From an uncultured Lachnospiraceae bacterium (GTDB taxonomy: Bacteria > Bacillota > Clostridia > Lachnospirales > Lachnospiraceae), in assembly GCA_910586645.1 (NCBI GenBank), contig CAJUIS010000008.1, positions 25,784 to 89,783 on the forward strand: a stretch of DNA of 64,000 nucleotides, given 5' to 3'. Made by a program: the position numbers and the translations under genes. Below the pieces are notes generated by a model. The model did no database searches. It was given only the letters and a program-made list of their open reading frames with translations, and was not told where the DNA came from. Below, one piece after another: positions 25,069 to 33,264 of the stretch. How positions within the stretch are numbered: the stretch's first letter is position 1; each line of letters opens with the position of its first letter.

Positions 25069-26934
25069 ATGAGCAAGATTATTGGGATTGATTTAGGAAC
25101 GACAAATAGCTGTGTGGCAGTTATGGAAGGCGGAAAGCCGACTGTTATTGCAAATCAGGAAGGAGCAAGAACGACGCCGTCAATTGTGGCTTTTACAAAA
25201 ACAGGGGAAAGGCTTGTCGGAGAACCGGCAAAGCGCCAGGCAGTTACAAATGCAGAAAAAACGATTTCTTCCATAAAAAGAGACATGGGTACGGATAACG
25301 GACGCATGATTGATGATAAGAAATATTCTCCTCAGCAGATTTCCGCAATGATTCTGCAGAAATTGAAAGCAGATGCGGAAGGATATCTGGGAGAAACCGT
25401 AAGCGAAGCCGTTATTACAGTTCCGGCTTATTTTAACGACGCACAGCGCCAGGCGACGAAGGATGCGGGTAAAATCGCAGGACTTGAAGTAAAGCGTATT
25501 ATCAACGAGCCGACGGCGGCTGCGCTTGCCTACGGCCTTGACAATGAAAAAGAACAAAAGATCATGGTATATGACTTAGGCGGCGGTACATTTGACGTTT
25601 CCATCATCGAAATCGGAGAAGGCGTAATTGAAGTTTTGGCGACAAACGGAGATACGCGTCTTGGAGGAGATGATTTTGACAACAGAATTACACAGTGGAT
25701 GATCAGTGAATTCAAAAAGGCGGAAGGCGTGGATCTGTCTGCAGACAAGATGGCTCTTCAGAGACTGAAGGAAGCGGCGGAAAAGGCAAAGAAAGAGTTG
25801 TCCTCCGCAACGACGACAAACATCAATCTGCCGTTTATTACAGCGACGGCGGAAGGCCCGAAGCATTTTGACATGAATCTGACCAGAGCGAAATTTGACG
25901 AGCTGACGCATGATTTGGTAGAAAAAACAGCAGTTCCGGTACAGAACGCAATGAAAGACGCCGGTCTTACCAACGCGGACTTGGGGCAGGTTCTGTTAGT
26001 CGGCGGTTCGACCCGTATCCCGGCTGTGCAGGATAAAGTAAAGCAGTTGACGGGCAGAGAGCCAAGCAAGTCCTTAAATCCGGATGAATGCGTTGCAATC
26101 GGAGCTTCCGTACAGGGCGGCAAGCTGGCCGGGGACGCAGGCGCAGGCGATATTCTTTTGCTGGATGTAACGCCTCTGTCACTTTCCATTGAAACGATGG
26201 GCGGCGTGGCGACAAGGCTGATTGAAAGAAATACGACGATTCCGACAAAGAAGAGCCAGGTATTTTCAACGGCGGCGGACAATCAGACGGCTGTTGACAT
26301 CAACGTCGTACAGGGCGAGCGCCAGTTTGCAAGGGATAACAAATCCTTAGGGCAGTTCCGTCTGGACGGTATTCCTCCTGCGCGTCGCGGCGTTCCGCAG
26401 ATTGAGGTTACATTTGACATTGACGCGAACGGCATTGTAAACGTGTCCGCAAAAGATCTTGGAACCGGAAAAGAACAGCATATCACAATTACGGCAGGAT
26501 CGAATATGTCGGATTCCGATATCGAGAAAGCAGTCAAAGAAGCAAAAGAGTTTGAAGCGCAGGATAAGAAGAGAAAAGAAGCGATTGACGCGAGAAATGA
26601 CGCAGATTCTTTCGTATTCCAGACGGAGAAAGCGCTGGAAGAAGTAGGAGCGTCGCTTGACGCTTCCGATAAATCCGAAGTGGAAGCGGATATCAGCGCA
26701 GTAAAAGCTATTCTGGAAGCGAATCCGAATGCGGAGGAGATGACGGAAGCTGCGGTAGGCGAGTTAAAAGCGGCGCAGGAGAAACTGACACAGAGCGCGC
26801 AGAAGGTATTTGCGAAGATGTATGAACAGTCACAGGCAGCCCAGCAGGCCGGAGGAGCTGGCCCTGATATGGGAGCGGGGGCACAGGGCGCGCCGGAAGA
26901 CGACGTGGTAGACGCGGATTTTAAAGAAGTATAA
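25069..26934 (+). CDS. dnaK: Chaperone protein DnaK (Hsp70)
   Basis: A 621-residue Hsp70. It opens with the phosphate-binding GIDLGTTNSCVAVMEGG, and has YDLGGGTFDVSI, the adenosine motif LVGGSTRIPAVQ and the linker LLLDVTPLSLSIE. The peptide-binding domain ends in the variable Gly/Ala-rich lid tail and acidic EDDVVDADFKEV. AGGAGG stands before the ATG. Very long antisense frames over this gene are shadows of its codon use. Confidence 0.98.
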   Translation: MSKIIGIDLGTTNSCVAVMEGGKPTVIANQEGARTTPSIVAFTKTGERLVGEPAKRQAVTNAEKTISSIKRDMGTDNGRMIDDKKYSPQQISAMILQKLKADAEGYLGETVSEAVITVPAYFNDAQRQATKDAGKIAGLEVKRIINEPTAAALAYGLDNEKEQKIMVYDLGGGTFDVSIIEIGEGVIEVLATNGDTRLGGDDFDNRITQWMISEFKKAEGVDLSADKMALQRLKEAAEKAKKELSSATTTNINLPFITATAEGPKHFDMNLTRAKFDELTHDLVEKTAVPVQNAMKDAGLTNADLGQVLLVGGSTRIPAVQDKVKQLTGREPSKSLNPDECVAIGASVQGGKLAGDAGAGDILLLDVTPLSLSIETMGGVATRLIERNTTIPTKKSQVFSTAADNQTAVDINVVQGERQFARDNKSLGQFRLDGIPPARRGVPQIEVTFDIDANGIVNVSAKDLGTGKEQHITITAGSNMSDSDIEKAVKEAKEFEAQDKKRKEAIDARNDADSFVFQTEKALEEVGASLDASDKSEVEADISAVKAILEANPNAEEMTEAAVGELKAAQEKLTQSAQKVFAKMYEQSQAAQQAGGAGPDMGAGAQGAPEDDVVDADFKEV

Positions 26935-26950
26935 AACAGAGAGCACAAAT

Positions 26951-26982
26951 CATAGGGTTTTAGAATTTTCTAAAACCCTATG
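26951..26982 (+). other. Strong hairpin between dnaK and dnaJ
   Basis: CATAGGGTTTTAGA pairs perfectly with TCTAAAACCCTATG (14 bp) over a 4-nt loop. Flanking GAGCACA and TGTGTTC can lengthen it. It is not followed by a T-tract on the plus strand, so it is more likely an mRNA-stability, processing or attenuation element that sets dnaK above dnaJ. Confidence 0.85.
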
Positions 26983-27012
26983 GTGTGTTCATTTCATAAG
27001 AGGGAATGGAGT

Positions 27013-28173
27013 ATGGCAGAGAAAAGAGATTATTACGAGGTATTGGGCGTTGACAAAAATGCAGACGATGCCGGTTTAAAAAAAGCATTCCGCCAGCTTG
27101 CCAAAAAATATCATCCGGATATGAATCCGGGAGATAAAGAGGCAGAACAGAAATTTAAAGAAGTCCAGGAAGCGTATGCCGTTTTAAGCGACGCAGAGAA
27201 AAGAAGACAGTACGATCAGTTTGGTCACGCGGCTTTTGACGGTACAGGCGGCGCAGGAGGATTTGATTTCTCCGGCATGGATATGGGAGATATTTTCGGC
27301 GATTTGTTTGGCGATTTCTTTGGCGGCGGCAGGAGAAGCGCAGATAACGGGCCGAGAAAAGGCGCAAGCCTGCGCGCCGGAGTGAGGATTACATTTGAAG
27401 AGTCTATTTCCGGCTGTGAAAAAGAACTGGAAATCGTGCTGAAAGACGAATGCCAGACTTGCCATGGAACCGGGGCAAAGCCGGGCACTTCTCCGGAGAC
27501 ATGTTCAAAGTGCGGCGGGAAAGGAAAAGTAATGTACAGCCAGCAGTCTTTGTTTGGCATGGTGCAGAATGTACAGACCTGTCCGGAATGCCATGGATCG
27601 GGAAAAGTTGTGAAGGAAAAATGCTCTGACTGCCGCGGTAGCGGTTATATTGCATCGAAAAAACGGATTAAAGTTTCGATTCCCGCAGGAATTGACAGCG
27701 GGCAGAGCGTCAGAATCCGTGACAAGGGAGAGCCTGGAAGAAACGGAGGCCCAAGGGGCGATCTGCTGGTGGAGGTTTCCGTGTCAAGACATCCGATTTT
27801 CCAGAGACAGGACATGGATATTTTTTCGACCGCTCCGATTTCTTATGCGCAGGCGGCGCTTGGAGGAGAAGTGCGTATCAGCACTGTAGACGGAGATGTG
27901 CTTTATGATGTGAAGCCCGGGACGCAGACGGATACGCGGATTCGTCTGAAAGGGAAAGGCGTTCCGTCAATCCGGAACAAAGCGGCGCGCGGCAATCATT
28001 ATGTAACGCTGGTCGTTCAGGTTCCGACGAGACTGAATGAAGCTGCAAAAGAAGCGCTTCGCAAATTTGACGCAGAGACAGGAAATTCTCTGAAAGCAGA
28101 TACAAAAGGAGCTTCCAAACCACGGAAAAAAAGCTTTAAAGAAAAGATAAAAGAATCTCTGGAAGATCTGTAA
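27013..28173 (+). CDS. dnaJ: Chaperone protein DnaJ (Hsp40)
   Basis: A 386-residue class A J-protein. The J domain (residues 1-70) has KKYHPDMN, then a Gly/Phe-rich region, four CxxCxGxG zinc repeats (CQTCHGTG, CSKCGGKG, CPECHGSG, CSDCRGSG) and the C-terminal substrate-binding domains. The start at 27013 (MAEKRDYYEVLG) is used; an upstream in-frame ATG at 26980 overlaps the hairpin and was rejected. The extreme C-terminus is Lys-rich. Confidence 0.97.
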   Translation: MAEKRDYYEVLGVDKNADDAGLKKAFRQLAKKYHPDMNPGDKEAEQKFKEVQEAYAVLSDAEKRRQYDQFGHAAFDGTGGAGGFDFSGMDMGDIFGDLFGDFFGGGRRSADNGPRKGASLRAGVRITFEESISGCEKELEIVLKDECQTCHGTGAKPGTSPETCSKCGGKGKVMYSQQSLFGMVQNVQTCPECHGSGKVVKEKCSDCRGSGYIASKKRIKVSIPAGIDSGQSVRIRDKGEPGRNGGPRGDLLVEVSVSRHPIFQRQDMDIFSTAPISYAQAALGGEVRISTVDGDVLYDVKPGTQTDTRIRLKGKGVPSIRNKAARGNHYVTLVVQVPTRLNEAAKEALRKFDAETGNSLKADTKGASKPRKKSFKEKIKESLEDL

Positions 28174-28242
28174 TAGACATAGTACTATTTTCCTATTGTT
28201 GCGTTTTTCTATCTGTTGTATCCTAGTCTAAACTGATGACGG

Positions 28243-28731
28243 ATGAAATACCATAGTTTCAAGAAGAAGGTCATTGTGAATAAGCCAAATGAGCAAAAGT
28301 ACTCTGACGAAAGAGCCGAGCTGAGAAGGCAGCGTCAGCAGCTTGAATATGAGAAAGAGGAATTTTTAAGGGCAAAGGCTTTTGAAGAAAAGCGTTTGGA
28401 AAAGCAGAAGCGCATATTTGACATGGAATGGCAGATGCTGGAAGAAGGATGGCGGAATCTTGCGGCTGAGCGTGAACAGATTGACCGTTTTCGTATGGCG
28501 GAAGATGGAGATGAAGACGCCGGATTTCTATTCAGTGACATTTCCGCATCCTTGCTGTTTAGCGGCGTCAGGAATATGCGCACATTAAAAAAGAGATATA
28601 AAGAACTGATTAAAATATTCCATCCGGACAGCGGAACTGGCGATACCGAAGTGCTTCATATTATCAATGAGGAGTACGAGACATTGAAAAAAAGCCTGGA
28701 AAAGCCAAAGAGCCGCATATTTCAGGGATGA
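28243..28731 (+). CDS. Coiled-coil protein with C-terminal J-domain-like segment
   Basis: A 162-residue protein. Residues about 20-85 form a charged, probably coiled-coil helix rich in Glu, Arg, Lys and Gln. Residues 112-155 look like the later part of a J domain: RYKELIKIFHPD with the HPD triad at 127-129, then a helix NEEYETLKKSL. HPD is the motif that stimulates DnaK. The first J-domain helix is weak or absent. Placement 70 bp after dnaJ suggests a DnaK co-chaperone, but the function is unknown. No strong ribosome site is seen. Confidence 0.72.
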   Translation: MKYHSFKKKVIVNKPNEQKYSDERAELRRQRQQLEYEKEEFLRAKAFEEKRLEKQKRIFDMEWQMLEEGWRNLAAEREQIDRFRMAEDGDEDAGFLFSDISASLLFSGVRNMRTLKKRYKELIKIFHPDSGTGDTEVLHIINEEYETLKKSLEKPKSRIFQG

Positions 28732-28788
28732 TATAAAGCGCCGTTGCACGAAGAGTGCAGCGGTAATTTTTTGAACGGAGGATTCTTA

Positions 28789-29748
28789 ATGAAATGGAAG
28801 AAATACACCATCCATACGACGACAGTGGCGGAAGATTATATCAGCGCCATGCTGGACGGGCTTGGAATCGAAGGGGTGGAGATTGAAGACAACGTTCCTC
28901 TTGCAAAAGAGGATCAGGCGGATATGTTTATTGATTTTCTGCCAGAGCTTCCGCCGGACGACGGAAAGAGCCGCGTCAGTTTTTATCTGGAGGACAACGG
29001 CGATGCGGCAGACATCCTGCAGAGGGTCTCAGAAAGCATGGAGGAGTGGCGTCAGTTTGTGGAAATTGGAGAGGGGACCATCACGGTAAGCGAAACCAGG
29101 GATGTGGACTGGATGAACAACTGGAAAGAATATTTTCATGCGTTCTCCATTGAGAATATACTGATTAAACCGACATGGGAAGCTTTGAAAGAGGAAGATG
29201 CGGACAAGCTTCTGATTGAAATCGATCCGGGAATTTCGTTTGGAACAGGAAAGCATGAGACAACGCAGCTTTGCATACGCCAGCTTATTGCAAACATCAA
29301 AAAGGGCGCCGGGCAGAAGGTTCTTGACATTGGATGCGGCAGCGGAATTTTATCCATTGCGGCATTAAAGCTGGGAGCGGCGTTTGTCGTCGGAACGGAT
29401 TTGGATGAAAACTGTATGGATTCCACAAGAGAGAATATGAAAGTAAATCATCTGCCGGAAGATGCGGGCGAATTTTATGTGGGCGATTTAACGTCGGATC
29501 CAAAGCTTCAGAAGACGGTAGGGGAGGCGCGTTATGAAATTGTCGTCGCCAATATCCTGGCGGATGTGATTATTCCTATGACCTCTGTCATTTTTTCCTG
29601 TTTAAAACCGGGAGGGACTTTTATTGCTTCCGGGATTATTGATTTTAAGGAAAATGAAGTCAGAAAAGCAGTGGAAGCGGCAGGGATGAAAGTAACTGAA
29701 ATCTGCCGTCAGGGCGAATGGGCGAGCGTAACTGCAAAAAAGGAGTAG
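28789..29748 (+). CDS. prmA: Ribosomal protein L11 methyltransferase
   Basis: A 319-residue SAM-dependent enzyme that methylates ribosomal protein L11. The N-terminal substrate domain starts MKWKKYTIHTTTVAED; the catalytic part has FGTGKHETTQLC, the SAM motif LDIGCGSGILSIAA and VANILADVI. The ATG at 28789 is preceded by ACGGAGGATT; a start at 28744 was rejected. It sits 3 bp before rsmE. Confidence 0.95.
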   Translation: MKWKKYTIHTTTVAEDYISAMLDGLGIEGVEIEDNVPLAKEDQADMFIDFLPELPPDDGKSRVSFYLEDNGDAADILQRVSESMEEWRQFVEIGEGTITVSETRDVDWMNNWKEYFHAFSIENILIKPTWEALKEEDADKLLIEIDPGISFGTGKHETTQLCIRQLIANIKKGAGQKVLDIGCGSGILSIAALKLGAAFVVGTDLDENCMDSTRENMKVNHLPEDAGEFYVGDLTSDPKLQKTVGEARYEIVVANILADVIIPMTSVIFSCLKPGGTFIASGIIDFKENEVRKAVEAAGMKVTEICRQGEWASVTAKKE

Positions 29749-29751
29749 TTT

Positions 29752-30489
29752 ATGCATCAGTTTTTTGTAGAGGAAGATCAGATTGGCAGGGAATTTGTCA
29801 CGATTACGGGAAGTGACGTCAATCATATAAAAAACGTACTCCGTATGAAGCCGGGGGAAAAAATACGCGTCAGCGGAAAAGACGGAAAAGATTATTTTTG
29901 TGCGGTTTCCGAATTGGCGGATACGTTTGTGCAGGCGGACATCTTGAACGAAGACGCTCCGTCTACGGAGCTTTCCGGAAAAATTTATCTTTTTCAGGCG
30001 ATTCCGAAAGGGGATCGGATGGAGACTGTTATTGAAAAGGCAGTGGAGCTTGGCGTGTATGAGATTATTCCGGTAGCGATGAAATACTGCGTCGTCAGGC
30101 TGGATGAAAAAAAAGGAGCCGCCAGGGTAAACCGATGGCAGAAGATTGCGGAAGCGGCGGCCAAGCAGTCAAAGAGAAGCCGGATTCCAAACATTCACCC
30201 GATTATGGAGTATAAAGAAGCGGTGGAATACGCAGGGCGCTGCGACGTGCGTCTTGTCCCATATGAAAACGAACGGGGAATGCAGACTGCAAAAGAGGCG
30301 TTTTCTTCTGTTGGGAAAGGGGATTCCGTCAGTGTGATGATTGGGCCGGAAGGCGGATTTTCCGAAGAGGAAATTGCCATGGTAAAGGATGATATGCAGG
30401 TGATTTCTCTTGGAAAAAGGATTTTGCGGACAGATACGGCGGGAATTGCCGTAATGGCTGCGCTGATGTTTAAGATGGAAATGGAGTAA
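29752..30489 (+). CDS. rsmE: 16S rRNA (uracil-1498-N3)-methyltransferase
   Basis: A 245-residue SPOUT-class enzyme that methylates U1498 of 16S rRNA. N-terminal PUA-like domain (NHIKNVLRMKPGEKIRVS), then the knot region with VIGPEGGFSEEE (written here MIGPEGGFSEEE) and LGKRILRTDTAGI. It follows prmA closely, a very common gene pair in Firmicutes. Confidence 0.96.
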   Translation: MHQFFVEEDQIGREFVTITGSDVNHIKNVLRMKPGEKIRVSGKDGKDYFCAVSELADTFVQADILNEDAPSTELSGKIYLFQAIPKGDRMETVIEKAVELGVYEIIPVAMKYCVVRLDEKKGAARVNRWQKIAEAAAKQSKRSRIPNIHPIMEYKEAVEYAGRCDVRLVPYENERGMQTAKEAFSSVGKGDSVSVMIGPEGGFSEEEIAMVKDDMQVISLGKRILRTDTAGIAVMAALMFKMEME

Positions 30490-30495
30490 CGGGGC

Positions 30496-31650
30496 ATGAA
30501 AGCATATCTGGACAATGCAGCGACAACAAAATGCAGAAAGAGCGCCGCGGATCTTATGATGCGGCTTCTGACGGAGGATTACGGAAATCCGTCTTCGCTT
30601 CATGGAATGGGGGCGGCGGCGGAGGATTACGTGAAGGAGGCCAGAAAAAAGATTGCAAAGACGTTAAAGGCCGAAGAGAAGGAGATCGTATTTACTTCCG
30701 GCGGAACAGAGTCGAATAATCTGGCTGTTTTTGGAAGCGTGGAAGCGAATAAAAGGGCGGGGAACCATATTATTACGACGTCCATCGAACATGCATCGGT
30801 GTTTCTTCCCATGAAAAGGCTGGAAGAAATGGGATATCGCGTTACGTATCTTCCGGTGGATGCATCCGGTGTAATTTTGCCGGACGCGCTTTTGGATGCG
30901 CTTTCCGAAGAGACGATTCTGGTGTCCCTGATTCAGGTTAATAATGAGATTGGAAGCGTACAGCCAATACGGAAAGCGGCGGAGATGATTCGAAAAAAGG
31001 CTCCGCAGGCGGTTTTTCATGTGGACGCCATCCAGGCGTACGGAAAGTTTGTCATTCATCCCAAAAAGCTTGGCGTTGATTTGCTTTCCGTCAGCGGACA
31101 TAAGATTTGCGGGCCGAAGGGCAGCGGGTTTTTGTATGTCAGAGACAGGACAAAAATAAAGCCGGTCATTCTGGGCGGAGGCCAGCAGAAGGGGATGCGT
31201 TCCGGAACCGAAAACGTTCCTGCAATCGCCGCCCTTTCGGAAGCGGTTCAAAAGACGTATGAGGATTTTGAGCGGAAAACGGAGCGTATGTATCAACTGC
31301 GGGAGTATTTTATCCGGGAAGTGACAAAGATTGCAGGAGTTACAATAAACGGGGCGGCAGGCAAGGATGCGGCTCCTCATATCGTAAGCATAAATGCGGA
31401 GGGCGTAAGAAGCGAGGTCCTTTTGCATTCTCTGGAAGAACAGGGCGTTTATGTGTCGGCCGGGAGCGCATGCTCTTCCAATAAGCCTGCGGCAAGCCGG
31501 ACGCTTTTGGCAATCGGGCTTAAGAAGGAGCTTTTGGAAACTGCCGTAAGGTTTAGTTTTTGTCAGGATACGACAAAAGAAGAAATTGATTATGCGCTGG
31601 AATGCCTTGCCAAAATCATTCCATTTCGAAGAAAGTTTACCAGAAAGTAA
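30496..31650 (+). CDS. Cysteine desulfurase (NifS/IscS family)
   Basis: A 384-residue PLP enzyme that moves sulfur from cysteine onto its own catalytic cysteine. The PLP lysine is K203 in SGHKICGPKG; the catalytic Cys is C326 in SAGSACSSN. The first residues YLDNAATTK are typical. It is 12 bp before thiI, so its main job is likely to supply persulfide for tRNA 4-thiouridine rather than iron-sulfur clusters, as with NifZ-ThiI of Bacillus. Confidence 0.94.
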   Translation: MKAYLDNAATTKCRKSAADLMMRLLTEDYGNPSSLHGMGAAAEDYVKEARKKIAKTLKAEEKEIVFTSGGTESNNLAVFGSVEANKRAGNHIITTSIEHASVFLPMKRLEEMGYRVTYLPVDASGVILPDALLDALSEETILVSLIQVNNEIGSVQPIRKAAEMIRKKAPQAVFHVDAIQAYGKFVIHPKKLGVDLLSVSGHKICGPKGSGFLYVRDRTKIKPVILGGGQQKGMRSGTENVPAIAALSEAVQKTYEDFERKTERMYQLREYFIREVTKIAGVTINGAAGKDAAPHIVSINAEGVRSEVLLHSLEEQGVYVSAGSACSSNKPAASRTLLAIGLKKELLETAVRFSFCQDTTKEEIDYALECLAKIIPFRRKFTRK

Positions 31651-31662
31651 ACGGGAGGAATT

Positions 31663-32853
31663 ATGTATAAATCTTTTTTGATTAAATATGCGGAAATTGC
31701 GATCAAGGGAAAAAACAGGTATTTATTTGAAGACGCGCTGGTTGGCCAGATCAAGTATGCTCTGCGCGCGGCGGAGGGAGAATTTGCGGTGCGCCGCCTG
31801 CAGGGAAGGATTTATGTGGATGCGCTTTCCGATTACGATTATGACGAGGTCATAGAGGCTTTGTCCCGTGTGTTTGGAATCGTTGGGATCTGCCCTGTCG
31901 TACTGGCGGAAGACGAAGGGTTTGACAAACTGGCGGAGGATGTGATCGCGTATATGGACAGCGTGTATCCGGATAAACGGATGACATTTAAAGTGAACGC
32001 CAGAAGGGCGCGGAAAAATTATCCGATGAATTCCATGGAATTGAACGCGGCTTTGGGAGAGAAGATTTTAGATGCGTTTCCGGAAATAAAAGTTGACGTA
32101 CATCATCCGTCTGTGTTATTATGTGTGGAAATTCGTGAAAAAATCAATATCTACTCCACGGAAATCAAAGGGCCGGGAGGGATGCCCGTAGGAACGAACG
32201 GAAGGGCGATGCTGCTCTTGTCGGGAGGGATCGACAGTCCGGTGGCAGGCTATATGATAGCGAAGCGCGGCGTGGCAATCGATGCGACGTATTTTCATGC
32301 CCCGCCGTATACAAGCGAGCGGGCAAAGCAGAAAGTTGTGGATCTTGCAAAAATTTTATCCGCTTACGCGGGGCCGGTCCGGCTTCATGTTGTGAATTTT
32401 ACGGAGATTCAGCTCTATATTTATGAAAAATGTCCGCATGAGGAACTGACGATTCTGATGCGCCGTTATATGATGCGGATTGCAGAGCATTTTGCAGGAG
32501 AAAATAAATGTCTTGGTCTTGTGACGGGAGAGAGTATCGGCCAGGTGGCAAGCCAGACGATGCAGTCTCTGGCGGCAACGGACGCAGTGTGCCGGATGCC
32601 GGTGTACCGGCCTCTGATTGGATTTGATAAGAGCGAAATTATTGAAATTTCGGAGAAAATCGGGGCTTATGAGACGAGCATCCAGCCGTTTGAAGACTGC
32701 TGTACCATATTTGTGGCAAAGCATCCTGTAACAAAGCCAAATTTAAACGTGATAGAACGCTCGGAGCAGAGGCTTTGTGAAAAAATAGACCGGCTTGTCC
32801 AAACGGCGGTTGAGACTGCAGAGCATATCCGCGTTGCGGCAGAAGAGGGATAG
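31663..32853 (+). CDS. thiI: tRNA 4-thiouridine synthase ThiI
   Basis: A 396-residue enzyme that adenylates U8 of tRNA and installs sulfur. It has an N-terminal ferredoxin-like and THUMP domain, then the PP-loop SGGIDSPVAGY beginning at residue 187. There is no C-terminal rhodanese domain, as usual in Firmicutes; the partner desulfurase upstream donates sulfur. Residues ESIGQVASQT and FEDCCTIFVAKHP are conserved. GGAGGAA precedes the ATG. Confidence 0.95.
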   Translation: MYKSFLIKYAEIAIKGKNRYLFEDALVGQIKYALRAAEGEFAVRRLQGRIYVDALSDYDYDEVIEALSRVFGIVGICPVVLAEDEGFDKLAEDVIAYMDSVYPDKRMTFKVNARRARKNYPMNSMELNAALGEKILDAFPEIKVDVHHPSVLLCVEIREKINIYSTEIKGPGGMPVGTNGRAMLLLSGGIDSPVAGYMIAKRGVAIDATYFHAPPYTSERAKQKVVDLAKILSAYAGPVRLHVVNFTEIQLYIYEKCPHEELTILMRRYMMRIAEHFAGENKCLGLVTGESIGQVASQTMQSLAATDAVCRMPVYRPLIGFDKSEIIEISEKIGAYETSIQPFEDCCTIFVAKHPVTKPNLNVIERSEQRLCEKIDRLVQTAVETAEHIRVAAEEG

Positions 32854-32861
32854 GGATAAAA

Positions 32862-32892
32862 GAAAAAGAGAATCCGGCTTTGCCGGATTCTC
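32862..32892 (-). terminator. Terminator for the HPr-like gene (minus strand)
   Basis: GAGAATCCGGC and GCCGGATTCTC make a perfect 11-bp stem with a 3-nt loop (32868-32892). On the minus strand it is followed by TTTTTCTTTT, so it is a good terminator for the HPr-like gene. On the plus strand the A-rich side precedes the stem and only CATATG follows, so it would end thiI poorly. Confidence 0.88.
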
Positions 32893-32917
32893 CATATGTG
32901 GAAATTTTTATTTTAAA

Positions 32918-33154
32918 TTATTCTGTTACAAGATATGGATCTAAAGCTTTTAAGATGTCGGCTTCTTCATTTTCTACATGAATGGCTAAATCAATTGGTT
33001 TTGATAAATCCAGACTGAAAATACCCATAATTGATTTTGCGTCAATCGTGTATCTTCCGGAAATCAGATCAAAATCATAGTCAAACTGAGTCACAGTGTT
33101 GACAAAAGATTTTACCTTGTCAATGGAATTTAAAGAAATCTGTACTGTTTTCAT
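32918..33154 (-). CDS. HPr-like protein lacking the phosphocarrier histidine
   Basis: A 78-residue protein with the HPr fold pattern. The C-terminal half has the regulatory-site motif AKSIMGIFSLDLSKP, which in HPr holds Ser46, the target of HPr kinase. The N-terminal active-site loop, normally GLHARPA with His15, is replaced by SLNSIDKVKSFVNTV with no His. It cannot act as a PTS phosphate carrier, but could be a Crh-like regulator. The start at 33154 is preferred over 33163 because AGGAGG touches the latter. It has its own promoter and terminator. Confidence 0.82.
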   Translation of the reverse strand: MKTVQISLNSIDKVKSFVNTVTQFDYDFDLISGRYTIDAKSIMGIFSLDLSKPIDLAIHVENEEADILKALDPYLVTE

Positions 33155-33193
33155 ATATACCATCCTCCTTTTTTCGCATATTTCATTAACATA

Positions 33194-33222
33194 ATAGTAC
33201 TTGTTTTAAATGGAAAAGTCAA
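33194..33222 (-). promoter_or_regulatory. Promoter for the HPr-like gene
   Basis: On the minus strand TTGACT (33217-33222) and TACTAT (33194-33199) are separated by 17 bp, 40 bp before the start codon. Confidence 0.7.
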
Positions 33223-33264
33223 TCCCAAAAATTGTATACAGACAAATACAAAGCGGAGGTAAAA

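Noticed and set aside
25758..26948. Long antisense frames over dnaK (174 and 221 codons)
   Set aside because: They lie fully inside dnaK on the other strand, have no ribosome sites and read as Ser/Ala/Thr-rich shadow peptides produced by codon bias.
26951..26982. Rho-independent terminator between dnaK and dnaJ
   Set aside because: No run of T follows the stem and dnaJ lacks another clear promoter, so a full stop here is unlikely.
30664..31428. 254-codon antisense frame over the cysteine desulfurase gene
   Set aside because: Shadow of an unmistakable PLP enzyme gene; no recognisable motif and no start signal.
32868..32892. Terminator for thiI on the plus strand
   Set aside because: The stem is followed by CATATG on the plus strand; the T-tract exists only on the minus strand, where it serves the HPr-like gene.
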